From contig NZ_JAIWIA010000048.1 of the NCBI RefSeq assembly GCF_020176695.1, positions 1-34,653 on the forward strand: a stretch of 34,653 nucleotides of DNA, given 5' to 3'. This DNA is from Massilia sp. MS-15 (GTDB taxonomy: Bacteria; Pseudomonadota; Gammaproteobacteria; Burkholderiales; Burkholderiaceae_D). Each line of letters starts with the position of its first letter. Position 1 is the first letter of the stretch. Position numbers and translations under genes: made by a program. This document shows positions 16,171 to 25,311 of the stretch, one piece after another. Below the pieces are notes generated by a model. It was given only the letters and a program-made list of their open reading frames with translations, had not been told where the DNA came from and did not search any database.

Positions 16171-17355
16171 TTACTTGCCCTGCACCGCGACCTGGTTGGC
16201 CGCGCTCGCTGCGCTGGCCACCAGCGCCGGCGGCATCTCGACCTTCTGGCCATCCTTCAGGTTCGAGCTCGGGGAGCGCAGCACAAGGTCGCCGGCGACC
16301 AGGCCCTGCTTGACTTCGACGTTGCCGGTACGTGCATCGCGCGCGCCGACCACCAGCGGGACCTTGTTCAAGACCTTGTCCCTGATGCGCCAGGTATAGG
16401 CGGTGTCGCCCGCCTTGACCATCGCGCCTTCCGGCAGCATCAGGGCGCTCGTGCTCTGGGCGTCGATGCGGCCTTCGGCGTACAGGCCGGCCACCTTCGG
16501 CTGGGCCTTGTCGGCGAACTCCACCACCACCTCGACCTGGCGGGTGATGGCGTTGGCGGCCGGGTCGATGCGCTTGACAAGGCCGGCAAATTGCTGATCG
16601 CCATAGCCATTCACGCGGAAGTTGACTTTCTGGCCGAGCTTCACGTTGGCGATCTCGTCGGCCGAGACGCGGGCCTGGAAGCGCATGCTGTTCGGGTCGA
16701 TCACCTTCACCAGTTCCTTGCCGATGGTGGCGGTGTCGCCGGCCGAGACCTTGCGCTCGGAGACGATGCCGTCGAACGGCGCGCGCACCACGGTGCGCGA
16801 CAGCTGCTGGCGCGCGGTGGCGGCGCGCGAGCGGGCCGCCGACAGTTCGCTCTGGGCGCTGTTGCGGCGCACTTCGGCTTCGTCCAGGCCAACGGCCGAG
16901 GTCATGCCGGAGGCGCGCAGGGTCTTCATGCGCTCGAGCTGGCGGTTGGCCTGGTCGAGGGCCTGGCTGGAAGCGCGCACGGCTTCGTCGGCCGATGCGA
17001 CGGTGTCGCGAATCGCGGTTTCATCCAGACGCACCAGCACGTCGCCGCGCCTGACCGGCTCGCCATTCTCCTTCAGGACCTGCAGCACGACGGCCGAGAC
17101 TTCGGCGCGCAGGTCGGCCTTGCGTTCCGGCTGGATCGAGCCGGTGACCACCGGGCCGCTCGACAGGGTGTCGCTCCGGACGGTCAGCACGTCTTCCGGT
17201 GCAACCTTCAGCTGCGACGGGCGCTTGTCCTTGGGACCGCCCTTGGCGCTGGCCTGGGCGGTCTGTTCGCCCGGCTTGGCAGGTTCCTTGGACTCCTTGC
17301 TGCAGGCGACGAGCGCCGAAGCGATGGCAAGGACGAGTAATGATTTGCGCAGCAT
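16171..17355 (-). CDS. RND efflux periplasmic adaptor lipoprotein (HlyD/MFP family)
   Basis: The 394-residue adaptor connects the RND permease to an outer-membrane channel. It begins with a lipoprotein signal peptide (SALVAC, Cys at residue 18) and a charged, Lys-rich linker. The biotinyl-lipoyl-like domain comes in two halves: EVSAVVLQVLKENGEPVRRGDVLVRL and APFDGIVSERKVSAGDTATIG. Between them is an alpha-hairpin (about 110-165). A beta-barrel and membrane-proximal domain follow. A Shine-Dalgarno GGAG is nine bases before the ATG on the minus strand. The gene heads a two-gene operon with the permease. A candidate promoter is at 17423-17451. Confidence 0.95.
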   Translation of the reverse strand: MLRKSLLVLAIASALVACSKESKEPAKPGEQTAQASAKGGPKDKRPSQLKVAPEDVLTVRSDTLSSGPVVTGSIQPERKADLRAEVSAVVLQVLKENGEPVRRGDVLVRLDETAIRDTVASADEAVRASSQALDQANRQLERMKTLRASGMTSAVGLDEAEVRRNSAQSELSAARSRAATARQQLSRTVVRAPFDGIVSERKVSAGDTATIGKELVKVIDPNSMRFQARVSADEIANVKLGQKVNFRVNGYGDQQFAGLVKRIDPAANAITRQVEVVVEFADKAQPKVAGLYAEGRIDAQSTSALMLPEGAMVKAGDTAYTWRIRDKVLNKVPLVVGARDARTGNVEVKQGLVAGDLVLRSPSSNLKDGQKVEMPPALVASAASAANQVAVQGK

Positions 17356-17422
17356 TGTGTTCTCCAGAGAATGGACTCAGTGGTTGTTCTTGTATAAATG
17401 CGAATATGGACAGCCAGCGCGC

Positions 17423-17451
17423 AGTATCAGGTAGTGCCCTGCCAACTTCAA
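17423..17451 (-). promoter_or_regulatory. Candidate sigma70 promoter of the RND operon
   Basis: On the minus strand TTGAAG (17451-17446) and GATACT (17428-17423) each match the sigma70 boxes in four of six positions and are 17 bases apart. It lies about 70 bases upstream of the adaptor start. Motif match only; no regulator gene or clear operator is seen beside it. Confidence 0.3.
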
Positions 17452-17549
17452 GGCAGGACGCTGCGTACTGCGGAAATCGAGGGATGAAATGCGGTATTTG
17501 GCGATGAGCTGCATTCCGCACCACTGGAATGCAGCTTCCGGACGCTTCC

Positions 17550-17972
17550 TCAGGCGGCGCCGAACAGGGCGAATACCAGGAAGCCCATGCCGATGCCGGT
17601 CAGGATGCCGCCGCCGATCTCGACCAGGGTGTGGCCCATGCGCTCGCGCAGCACCTTGTGGCCCACGGTGTCGCAGGCCAGGCGGTTGATCGCCGCCGCC
17701 TGGCGCCCGACGTGCTGGCGCAGGCTGTTGGCATCGATCATCACGATGAAGGCCAGCGTCACCGCCACCCCGAAGGCGGGATGGCCGATCCCCTCGCGCA
17801 GCGCGATCAGGGTGGCCATGCTGGTCACCACCGAGCTGTGGTTGCTGGGGAAGCCGCCGTTGCCGACCAGGTTGAAGGCCCAGCGGCGCTGGCGCACACT
17901 GGTAATCAGAAACTTGATCGGGCCGACCAGCATCCAGGTCAGCACGGGTGTTGCGAGATAGGCGAGATCCAT
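17550..17972 (-). CDS. Divergent PAP2 family membrane protein (DUF212)
   Basis: This small integral membrane protein (140 residues from the ATG at 17972) belongs to the DUF212 group, distantly related to acid phosphatase/vanadium haloperoxidase (PAP2) enzymes. Family features are WAFNLVGNGGFPSNHSSVV near the N-terminus, MIDANSLRQHVGRQA in the middle and LRERMGHTLVEIGGGILTGIGMG at the C-terminus. Several helices span the protein. Phosphatase activity is not established for this group. A TTG at 17984 would add four residues; the ATG has a weak GGA nearby. It stands between the RND operon promoter region and a divergent DUF475 gene. Confidence 0.85.
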   Translation of the reverse strand: MDLAYLATPVLTWMLVGPIKFLITSVRQRRWAFNLVGNGGFPSNHSSVVTSMATLIALREGIGHPAFGVAVTLAFIVMIDANSLRQHVGRQAAAINRLACDTVGHKVLRERMGHTLVEIGGGILTGIGMGFLVFALFGAA

Positions 17973-18135
17973 GTCGAAGTCCAAGTAAACAATGCAGAAT
18001 AATGCAAGGCGGCATTATCTCAGAAGCAAGTCGGGACTTGCGATAAAAAACACGCGCAGGCGGCGAACTCCGTAGCGCCACTGCCCTGCCGGGGACGGTA
18101 GTATTCTGAACAACAGGCATGGATGAGGAGACGAT

Positions 18136-19176
18136 ATGCGGCATTTCCGGTTGTCGATCGGTGTCACGGTGATCCTGATGGCGCTCGCGGGCTGGTGGGG
18201 CTACGAGCATCGCGGCATTCCGGGCATGCTGCAAGCACTTTGGATCACCGCCATCCTCGGCGTGCTCGAAGTGTCGCTTTCTTTCGACAATGCGGTGGTC
18301 AACGCCTCCGTCCTGCGCGGCTGGAACGAGTTCTGGCGCAAGCTCTTCCTCACGGTCGGGATCCTGGTGGCCGTGTTCGGCATGCGCCTGCTGTTTCCGC
18401 TCGTGATCGTCTCGGCCGCCACCGGCCTCGGCCTGGTGGAGGTCTGGCACATGGCGATCGACAACCCGAAGGAATATTCGCGTCACCTCACCGAAAAGCA
18501 CGCCGAGGTGGCGGCCTTCGGCGGCGCCTTCCTGATGCTGGTGTTCCTGAACTTCCTGTTCGACGAGGAAAAGGAATTGCACTGGCTCGGCTGGATCGAG
18601 GAAAAGGTCGGCAAGTACGGCACCGAGGGCCTGGCCGTCCTGCTCACCCTGTCGGCCGTGTGCGGGGCGATGTACCTGATGGAACCGGCGCGCAAGCTGC
18701 CGGTGCTGGTCGCCGGCGTCACCGGGGTGCTGATCTACATCGGCGTGCAATGGCTCAGCGGCCTGCTCGAGAGTAAAGAAGAAGACCCGGCGGTGGGCAA
18801 GGTCATCGCCCAGGGCAGCATCGGCGGCTTCCTCTACCTGGAAGTGCTGGACGCCTCGTTCAGTTTCGACGGCGTGATCGGGGCCTTCGCCATCACCAAC
18901 GACGTCGTCATCATCATGCTGGGCCTGGCGATCGGCGCCATGTTCGTGCGTTCGATGACGGTGTTCCTGGTATACAAGGGCACGCTCGACGAGTTCGTCT
19001 ACCTGGAACACGGGGCGCACTATGCGATCGGGATCCTGGCGCTGATCATGTTCGCCAGCGTCCACTACCACATTCCGGAATGGTTTACGGGGCTGTCGGG
19101 ACTGGCCTTCATCCTGGTCTCGCTGTGGTCCTCGGTGCGCTACCGGCGGCGCATGGCGGCCGGGGGCGCCGCCTAG
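18136..19176 (+). CDS. DUF475 TerC-like integral membrane protein
   Basis: This 346-residue polytopic membrane protein has the two acidic motifs typical of TerC-related families: GVLEVSLSFDNAVVNA (42-57) and YLEVLDASFSFDGVIGAF (234-251). The repeated E-x-S-x-S-F-D pattern suggests an internally duplicated fold with carboxylates facing a common site. TerC relatives are linked to metal export or tellurite resistance; the role of DUF475 itself is not known to me. A good GAGGAGA lies seven bases before the ATG. It is divergent from the DUF212 gene, with about 160 bases between. No tellurite resistance genes are nearby. Confidence 0.88.
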   Translation: MRHFRLSIGVTVILMALAGWWGYEHRGIPGMLQALWITAILGVLEVSLSFDNAVVNASVLRGWNEFWRKLFLTVGILVAVFGMRLLFPLVIVSAATGLGLVEVWHMAIDNPKEYSRHLTEKHAEVAAFGGAFLMLVFLNFLFDEEKELHWLGWIEEKVGKYGTEGLAVLLTLSAVCGAMYLMEPARKLPVLVAGVTGVLIYIGVQWLSGLLESKEEDPAVGKVIAQGSIGGFLYLEVLDASFSFDGVIGAFAITNDVVIIMLGLAIGAMFVRSMTVFLVYKGTLDEFVYLEHGAHYAIGILALIMFASVHYHIPEWFTGLSGLAFILVSLWSSVRYRRRMAAGGAA

Positions 19177-19275
19177 CGCAGGCCCGGCTTTGCGATTTGG
19201 CCCGGGCATGGCAGAATGGCGCGGCCGCGATGCTGCCATCCTGGCAACCCAACCACCTGACCACGCCTAGCCACC

Positions 19276-19680
19276 ATGCCGAAACGCGCCATCACCCTGC
19301 TACTGTCCCTGCTCGCCGTCCTTGTCGCGCTGTTTGCGCTGTACACCTGGTTTACGCTCAGCTGGTCGTATTCGGAAGGGGAACGGGCGGGCTACCTGCA
19401 AAAGTTCTCGAAGAAGGGCTGGCTGTGCAAGACCTGGGAAGGCGAACTCCTGCTGTCGAGCATGCCGGGAGCGATTCCGGAACGCTTCGCCTTCACCGTG
19501 CGCGACGAGGCGGTGGTCAAGCAGCTGCAGAACGCCATGGGCCAGCGGGTGCAGGTCTCCTACGAACAGCACGTGGGCGTGCCGACCTCCTGCTTCGGCG
19601 AAACCAGCTACTTCGCCACCAGGGCGGTGACCGGTCCGGTCAACCCGGTGGCGCCGAGCGACGCCGGCCCGGCCCAGTAA
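19276..19680 (+). CDS. Small membrane-anchored protein, function unknown
   Basis: The 134-residue product has one N-terminal membrane helix (about residues 5-28), then the segment SEGERAGYLQKFSKKGWLCK and a small soluble domain. Two Cys are present, in GWLCKTW and PTSCFGETSY, spaced so that a disulfide in the periplasm is possible. The ending PVNPVAPSDAGPAQ is low-complexity. The GERAGYLQKFSKKGW segment looks family-like, and I recall similar proteins in proteobacteria without an assigned function. It is 99 bases after the DUF475 gene and convergent with the coiled-coil gene. The start has no strong Shine-Dalgarno. Confidence 0.75.
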   Translation: MPKRAITLLLSLLAVLVALFALYTWFTLSWSYSEGERAGYLQKFSKKGWLCKTWEGELLLSSMPGAIPERFAFTVRDEAVVKQLQNAMGQRVQVSYEQHVGVPTSCFGETSYFATRAVTGPVNPVAPSDAGPAQ

Positions 19681-19699
19681 TACGTCTTAGATATTAGTC

Positions 19700-19723
19700 A
19701 TGCGCCTGTGATACGCGGCGCAT
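19700..19723. terminator. Hairpin between convergent genes, possible terminator
   Basis: ATGCGCC (19700-19706) pairs with GGCGCAT (19717-19723) around a 10-base loop. It is centrally placed in the 58 bases between the stops at 19680 and 19739. There is no T-tract, so function is uncertain. Confidence 0.3.
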
Positions 19724-19738
19724 ATCTGCGTTTCGATC

Positions 19739-22069
19739 TCATTCCTCGCTCTTGCGCTGGGTGGCGATCACGTCGGCCAGCCGGGTCGCCGCCTGCGCCG
19801 CCGATGCCGGCTGGCCTCCCTTGAAGCGGCCCAGTACCTCGCGCGTGATATTCACCGACACCGCCCGGTGTGCGGCCTCGGCCTTGCGCTCACCGATTGC
19901 CCCTTCGGTGGCGGCCAGCTCGGCGGACTGTTCGTCGAGCCGCCGGGTTTCCAGCTCCGCCAGTTCCTTGCGCGCTTCGGCCATGCGCCTGGTCGCCTCG
20001 GCCGACTTGCGCTGGGTCTCGGCATGGCGCTGGGCATGTTCCAGCAGGGCGCGCTGCGCATCGCGCTTTTCGAGGGCTGCCGCCAGCGCCGCCTGTTCCG
20101 CTGCTTCGCGCTCGCGCGCCAGCCGCGCCTGCTCTTCCTCGGCCGCGGCGCGCGCCAGGGCCGCCTGGGCCGCGGCCTGTTCGGAAGCCAGGCGCGCGGT
20201 GGCCGCCTCGTTGGCGCGCGCATCGGCCGCCGCCTGCTGGCGCTGCGCTTCCAGCTTGCGCTCCAGCAGTGCCAGCGATTCGCGCGCCGCCTCGCTGGCG
20301 GCCCTTTCCTCGGCAATGGCGGCCTCCTGCAGGTCCTGCTGGCGCTGCTCCATGGCGGCGCGCTCGGCCTGGGCCTCGGTCAGTTCGGCGGCCCGCCGTG
20401 CGCGGGCCTGCTGGGCCGTGGCGGCAGCTTCTGCCAGCCGCGCTTCCTCGCGCGCGGCCTCGGCCGCGGCTTGTGCGGCCTCCCGTTCGGCCTGGCGCGC
20501 GGCCTCGGCCCGGCGTTCGGCCTCGGCCTGCTCGCGCAGCCGGGCCGCCTCGGCCCGGTCGGCCGCGGCGCGCGCGGCGGCCGCCTCGGCCAGTTCTTCC
20601 TCGGCCTGCTGGCGTTCGCGCGCCTGCGCCAGTGCCGCTTCCTCGGCCTGCGCCCGCGCGCTTTCGGCCTGGGTCAGGCGTTCAGCTTCGCTGGCGCGCT
20701 GGCGCGCCGCGTCCTCGGCCCGCTGGCGCGCGGCGTCGTGTTCGCGCAGGGCCGCCATGGCGGCATCTTCCAGCGCATTCTGCGTGGCCCCGGCCTCGGC
20801 CGCCGCCTGGGCCAGGGCCGCCCGGTCCTCGGCCAGCGCGCGCGCGCGTCCTTCTTCCTCGGCCTGGCGCAGCGCCGCGGCGGCCGCGGCCGCATCGGCG
20901 GCGGCGCGTTCCCGGGCGTGGCTGGCGGCCAGCGCTTCGGCTTCCAGCCGCTCCTCCACCGCCTGGCTAGCTTCTTCCTCGCTGCGGGCGCGCTCGGCAG
21001 CGACCTGACGCAGGCGGCGGTCGGCCTCGATGCGGGCCTCGGTGGCGGCCAGGATGCGCGCCTCCGCCTGGCGCCGCGCTTCGAGCGCGGACGCCGCCAT
21101 CTGTTCCAGGCGTTCGCGGTGGGTGGCGGCGTCGCGCAATTCCTTCTCGGTGTCCAGGCGCATGCGCAGCGACTGCGCAGCAACCCGTTCCGACTCGGCC
21201 TGGGCCAGCGCGATCGCCTCGCGCTCCTGCTCGATGTGGGCCAGGGCGCGCGCCTCTTCCAGCGCCCGCGCTTCGGCCGCGGCGCGGGCAAAGGCGGCCG
21301 CCAGCGCCACCTGGTCGGCGCGCTCGCGCTGCTGGCTCAGTTCGAGCGCCTCGGCTTCCGCCTGTTCCAGTTTTTCGGCAGTGTGGCGGGCGGCCCGTTC
21401 GGCCCGCTCGCGCTCGCGCGCCAGGATCGCCACGCGCGCGTCGGCGCTGGCGTTGTGCAGCACCTCTTCGCGCGCCGCCTCCACCGCCGCCATGCGCTCG
21501 GCAGCCTGCAGGCGCGCCTGTTCGGTCTGCTGCGTCAGTTCCTCGGCCGCACGCGCGGCCTGCGCGGCGATCTCGGCCTGCGCCTCGACCTGGGCGCTGG
21601 CGCGGCGCCGCGCGTCTTCCTCGGCGCGGGCGCGCGCCTCGAGCGCCACCCGGGTCTCGGTTTCCTGCTGCACCCGGGCGCGCAGATCGGCCGTCTCCTG
21701 GCGGATCGCCTCCAGCCGCTCGCTGGACGCCTGGGCCGCGGCGCGCAGGGTGGCCAGCCGGTCGCGCTCGGCGGCGATGGCTTCTTCCGAGGCCTGCGCA
21801 TTGGCCAGCGCGGCGGCGGTGGCGGCCGCATCCATGGCGGCGCGCTCCTCGGCCAGCGAGCGGGCGCGCGACTCGGCGTGGGCGCGGCTCTCGGCCGCCA
21901 CGTTGGCCTTGGCCTCGGCTTCCACCCGTGCGATCGCCGCCTGGATATCGCGCATGTCCATCGGGCCGCGCGCGCGCGCGGGCCCAGCCTCCACCTGGCT
22001 CAGGTCGATCGTGAAGTCGGTCGACGCGTTCTGGTCGCGGGGGTCGGATTCGGGCTTGATGGGTTCCAT
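19739..22069 (-). CDS. Large Ala/Glu/Arg-rich coiled-coil protein
   Basis: The 776-residue product has no signal peptide or membrane helix, so it is predicted to be cytoplasmic. Residues 1-36 are acidic and Pro-containing (MEPIKPESDPRDQNASTDFT). From about residue 40 to 735 the sequence is almost entirely Ala, Glu, Arg and Gln in heptad-like order, and would form one very long or several stacked coiled coils. The last 40 residues (SVNITREVLGRFKGGQPASA) are different and may fold separately. No ATPase or SMC hinge motif is visible. Such proteins can be structural scaffolds or filament formers, but the low complexity makes homology unreliable. The reverse-strand open frame over the same DNA is treated as a shadow. 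Confidence 0.8.
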   Translation of the reverse strand: MEPIKPESDPRDQNASTDFTIDLSQVEAGPARARGPMDMRDIQAAIARVEAEAKANVAAESRAHAESRARSLAEERAAMDAAATAAALANAQASEEAIAAERDRLATLRAAAQASSERLEAIRQETADLRARVQQETETRVALEARARAEEDARRRASAQVEAQAEIAAQAARAAEELTQQTEQARLQAAERMAAVEAAREEVLHNASADARVAILARERERAERAARHTAEKLEQAEAEALELSQQRERADQVALAAAFARAAAEARALEEARALAHIEQEREAIALAQAESERVAAQSLRMRLDTEKELRDAATHRERLEQMAASALEARRQAEARILAATEARIEADRRLRQVAAERARSEEEASQAVEERLEAEALAASHARERAAADAAAAAAALRQAEEEGRARALAEDRAALAQAAAEAGATQNALEDAAMAALREHDAARQRAEDAARQRASEAERLTQAESARAQAEEAALAQARERQQAEEELAEAAAARAAADRAEAARLREQAEAERRAEAARQAEREAAQAAAEAAREEARLAEAAATAQQARARRAAELTEAQAERAAMEQRQQDLQEAAIAEERAASEAARESLALLERKLEAQRQQAAADARANEAATARLASEQAAAQAALARAAAEEEQARLAREREAAEQAALAAALEKRDAQRALLEHAQRHAETQRKSAEATRRMAEARKELAELETRRLDEQSAELAATEGAIGERKAEAAHRAVSVNITREVLGRFKGGQPASAAQAATRLADVIATQRKSEE

Positions 22070-22182
22070 GATCGTTCTCGTTGGCGCACGCAGCTCGCGT
22101 CCTGCCGATTATCCGGGAATTCGCGCGCACGTGGCACGCCGAACTGGGCAGCAAAACACTGCCAATTCCTGACCGCTCCCGG

Positions 22183-23190
22183 CTAGACGGGCCACAGCGG
22201 CGGCTCGTCCATGAGCGCCACCTGCTCGCGCAGCTCGAGGATGCGGTCCTGCCAGTAGCGCTGGGTATTGAACCAGGGGAAGGCCGCCGGGAAGGCCGGA
22301 TCGTCCCAGCGCATCGCCAGCCAGGCCGAATAGTGGATCAGGCGCAGGGTGCGCAGGGCCTCGACCAGGTACAGCTGGCGCGGGTGGAAATCGCAGAAAT
22401 CCTCGTAGCCGGCCAGGACGTCGGCCATCTGGCCCACCATCTCCTGGCGCTCGCCGGAGAGCAGCATCCACAGGTCCTGCACGGCCGGGCCCATGCGGCT
22501 GTCGTCGAAGTCGACGAAATGCGGGCCGTCGGGCGTCCACAGCACGTTGCCGGCATGGCAGTCGCCGTGCAGGCGCAGCAGCGGCAGCTCGCCGGCGCGC
22601 GCGTAGCAGCGCGCCACGCCGTCCAGCGCCTGCTCGACCACGCTGGCCCAGGTGGCGGCCAGCTCGGGCGGCACGAAGCCGTGGCTGCGCAGGTAATCGT
22701 AGGGTTCGCGCCCGAAGCTGTGCGCATCGAGCGTGGGACGGGACGCATAGGGCCGGGCCGCGCCGACCGCGTGGATGCGCCCGATGAAGCGGCCGATCCA
22801 TTCGAGGGTGCGGGGGTCGCCCAGTTCCGGCGCGCGGCCGCCGCGGCGCGGAAACACGGCGAAGCGGTAGCCTGCATGCGCGTGCAGGGTGCGCCCGCCG
22901 ATGGGCGTGGCCGGCACCACCGGGATCTCGTGTCCGGCCAGCTCGTCCACGAAGGCGTGCTCCTCGAGGATGGCCGCATCGCTCCAGCGCTCCGGACGAT
23001 AGAATTTGAGCACCACCGGCAGGCCGTCTTCGAGCCCGGCCTGGTACACCCGGTTCTCATAGCTGTTCAGTGCCAGCAGGCGCCCGTCGCCGTACAGGCC
23101 GACGCTCTCGAGCGCCTCCAGTACGGTGTGCGGATCGAGGCGCGCGAACGGATGGGCTGGCGCAGGGGCCGGGGTAGCGTGGTTGTCCAT
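22183..23190 (-). CDS. srkA: Stress response serine/threonine protein kinase (SrkA/RdoA/YihE)
   Basis: This cytoplasmic protein belongs to the YihE/RdoA group of the APH-like kinase superfamily. In E. coli SrkA is a Ser/Thr kinase acting in envelope and oxidative stress survival. From the ATG at 23190 it has 335 residues, near the E. coli length. Visible motifs are a likely ATP-binding Lys in [11 protein letters not shown] (about 62), EEHAFVDEL (about 76-84), the catalytic loop [14 protein letters not shown] (206-218), and the metal-binding [12 protein letters not shown] (224-235). Upstream codons to 23292 have no family-like sequence. It is divergent from the YecA-like gene. The kinase role is taken from the family. 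Confidence 0.92.
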   Translation of the reverse strand: MDNHATPAPAPAHPFARLDPHTVLEALESVGLYGDGRLLALNSYENRVYQAGLEDGLPVVLKFYRPERWSDAAILEEHAFVDELAGHEIPVVPATPIGGRTLHAHAGYRFAVFPRRGGRAPELGDPRTLEWIGRFIGRIHAVGAARPYASRPTLDAHSFGREPYDYLRSHGFVPPELAATWASVVEQALDGVARCYARAGELPLLRLHGDCHAGNVLWTPDGPHFVDFDDSRMGPAVQDLWMLLSGERQEMVGQMADVLAGYEDFCDFHPRQLYLVEALRTLRLIHYSAWLAMRWDDPAFPAAFPWFNTQRYWQDRILELREQVALMDEPPLWPV

Positions 23191-23294
23191 CCCCACATTG
23201 TAAGCGCCGCGCCGCCCTTGCCCCAGAAATCCGTGCCCGTGGGCGGCGCAGGCGTTACACTGGCGCCTTTCCCCTCTACGCAACAAGATCATCC

Positions 23295-23987
<693 letters not shown>

Positions 23988-24017
23988 GCCGGCGTCGCAC
24001 CTGGCAGGCGCGGCGGC

Positions 24018-25151
24018 TCAGGCCGCCGCGTCCATCACTCCCAGTTCCAGCCCGGCCAGCAGGTCGCCGGGCTGCACCATTCCTACCAGCTTCCCCTCCC
24101 CGTCGGTCACGAACACCAGTTTCGCGCCCGCGTGGAAGCGCGCCAGCAGTTCCGTGACCGGCGCCTGCGCGCCGACCGCCTCGAACGCCGTCTCGGCCAG
24201 CTCGCCCACGCTGGGCGCCATATCGCGTCCGAACAGCAGCGCCGTCGCGCGCCGCGCTCGCGCCGGCAGCGGCCGGCTGGCGCTGCCGCCGGCCGCGACC
24301 AGGCGCGCCATGCTCAGCACCCCGCTCAGGCGTCCGGCGTCGTCCAGTACCGGCAACGCCGGCAGCCGGTGGCGCACCAGGAGGGCGCGCGCCGCCGCCA
24401 GCGGCATGCCTGGCGCCAGGCTGGCCGGTACCGGATGGGCCAGCTCGCCACAGCAATGCCTGCGCGCCCGGCGCGCGGCCGCGCGCTGCTCGGTCTCGGC
24501 GAAGATCGAGGCCAGGTCGTCGCGGCTGACGTCGAGCGTTTCGCCGTAGCTGTCCAGCGCCGCGTCCAGGTCTTCGCTGGCAAAGCCCGCCTTTGCCTCG
24601 GGCGGGCGGACAGCGGGCTGGGCGTGCGGGTAGCGGTGCCCCGACAGCCGGTTCCAGGCCAGCGCGCCCAGCACCATCAGCACCGAGTTCAGGCCCACCG
24701 GCGCCAGCGCGAACCAGAAGCCGGCATCGTGCACCGCGGCGCCTCCCAGCACGGCGGTGACGGCCACCGCGCCGCCAGGCGGATGCAAACAGCGCAGCGA
24801 GGCCATCGCGGCGATCGCCAGCCCGCCCGCCAGCGGCGCCGCCAGCAGCGGATCGGCCGCCTGGGCACAGGCCACGCCAACCAGCGCCGACACGACATTG
24901 CCGCCGATGACGGGCCAGGGCTGGGCCAGCGGCGCCGCCGGCAGGCAGAACAGCAGCACGGCCGAGGCGGCCATCGGGGCGATCAGGAAGGGCAGCGTGC
25001 GCACGGCGGCAGCGCCCAGCACGCTGCGGCTGATGAAGGCGGTCAATAGCAGCACCAGCAGCGCGCCGAGCGCGGCCGGCAGCTGCCGGGTGAGGGAGGC
25101 AGGTCCGGCCGGGCGCAGGCGCCTCAGCCGCTCGAACAGCGACGGGAACAT
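24018..25151 (-). CDS. HPP family membrane protein with C-terminal CBS domains
   Basis: From the ATG at 25151 the protein has 377 residues. The N-terminal half (about 22-170) is an HPP domain of four to five membrane helices, with the name-giving motif RCLHPPGGAVAV at 120-131. The C-terminal half (about 233-377) contains a tandem CBS pair, seen in LPALPVLDDAGRLSGVLSMARL and AKLVFVTDGEGKLVGMVQPGDLL. CBS pairs commonly sense adenine nucleotides. Some HPP proteins are described as nitrite transporters in chloroplasts and cyanobacteria, so transport gated by a nucleotide sensor is plausible but unproven here. The frame extends upstream to 25580, overlapping the divergent gene, and that part is rejected. 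Confidence 0.88.
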   Translation of the reverse strand: MFPSLFERLRRLRPAGPASLTRQLPAALGALLVLLLTAFISRSVLGAAAVRTLPFLIAPMAASAVLLFCLPAAPLAQPWPVIGGNVVSALVGVACAQAADPLLAAPLAGGLAIAAMASLRCLHPPGGAVAVTAVLGGAAVHDAGFWFALAPVGLNSVLMVLGALAWNRLSGHRYPHAQPAVRPPEAKAGFASEDLDAALDSYGETLDVSRDDLASIFAETEQRAAARRARRHCCGELAHPVPASLAPGMPLAAARALLVRHRLPALPVLDDAGRLSGVLSMARLVAAGGSASRPLPARARRATALLFGRDMAPSVGELAETAFEAVGAQAPVTELLARFHAGAKLVFVTDGEGKLVGMVQPGDLLAGLELGVMDAAA

Positions 25152-25311
25152 GGATATGCAATGCAACAAATGGAACCCGCCATTACACCACAGCCTGGAA
25201 AGGCGCGTATTCCCCCATCCCGGCGGTAAGCATTCATCAGGGCAATCATGTAGGATATGCAACGCTCCTGCCGCCCTCCCCTGCGGCAGCCAACCAACCA
25301 CGAGGACCGCG

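Noticed and set aside
19868..22186. A 772-codon open frame on the plus strand over the coiled-coil gene
   Set aside because: Its product is a monotonous Gly/Leu/Arg/Ala string. It is the mirror of GC-rich Ala, Arg and Glu codons on the minus strand and has no start signal or domain.
24757..25311. An N-terminal extension of the MBL-fold protein
   Set aside because: The upstream part overlaps the HPP gene and lacks homology. The ATG at 25312 has a good Shine-Dalgarno and begins a clean signal peptide.
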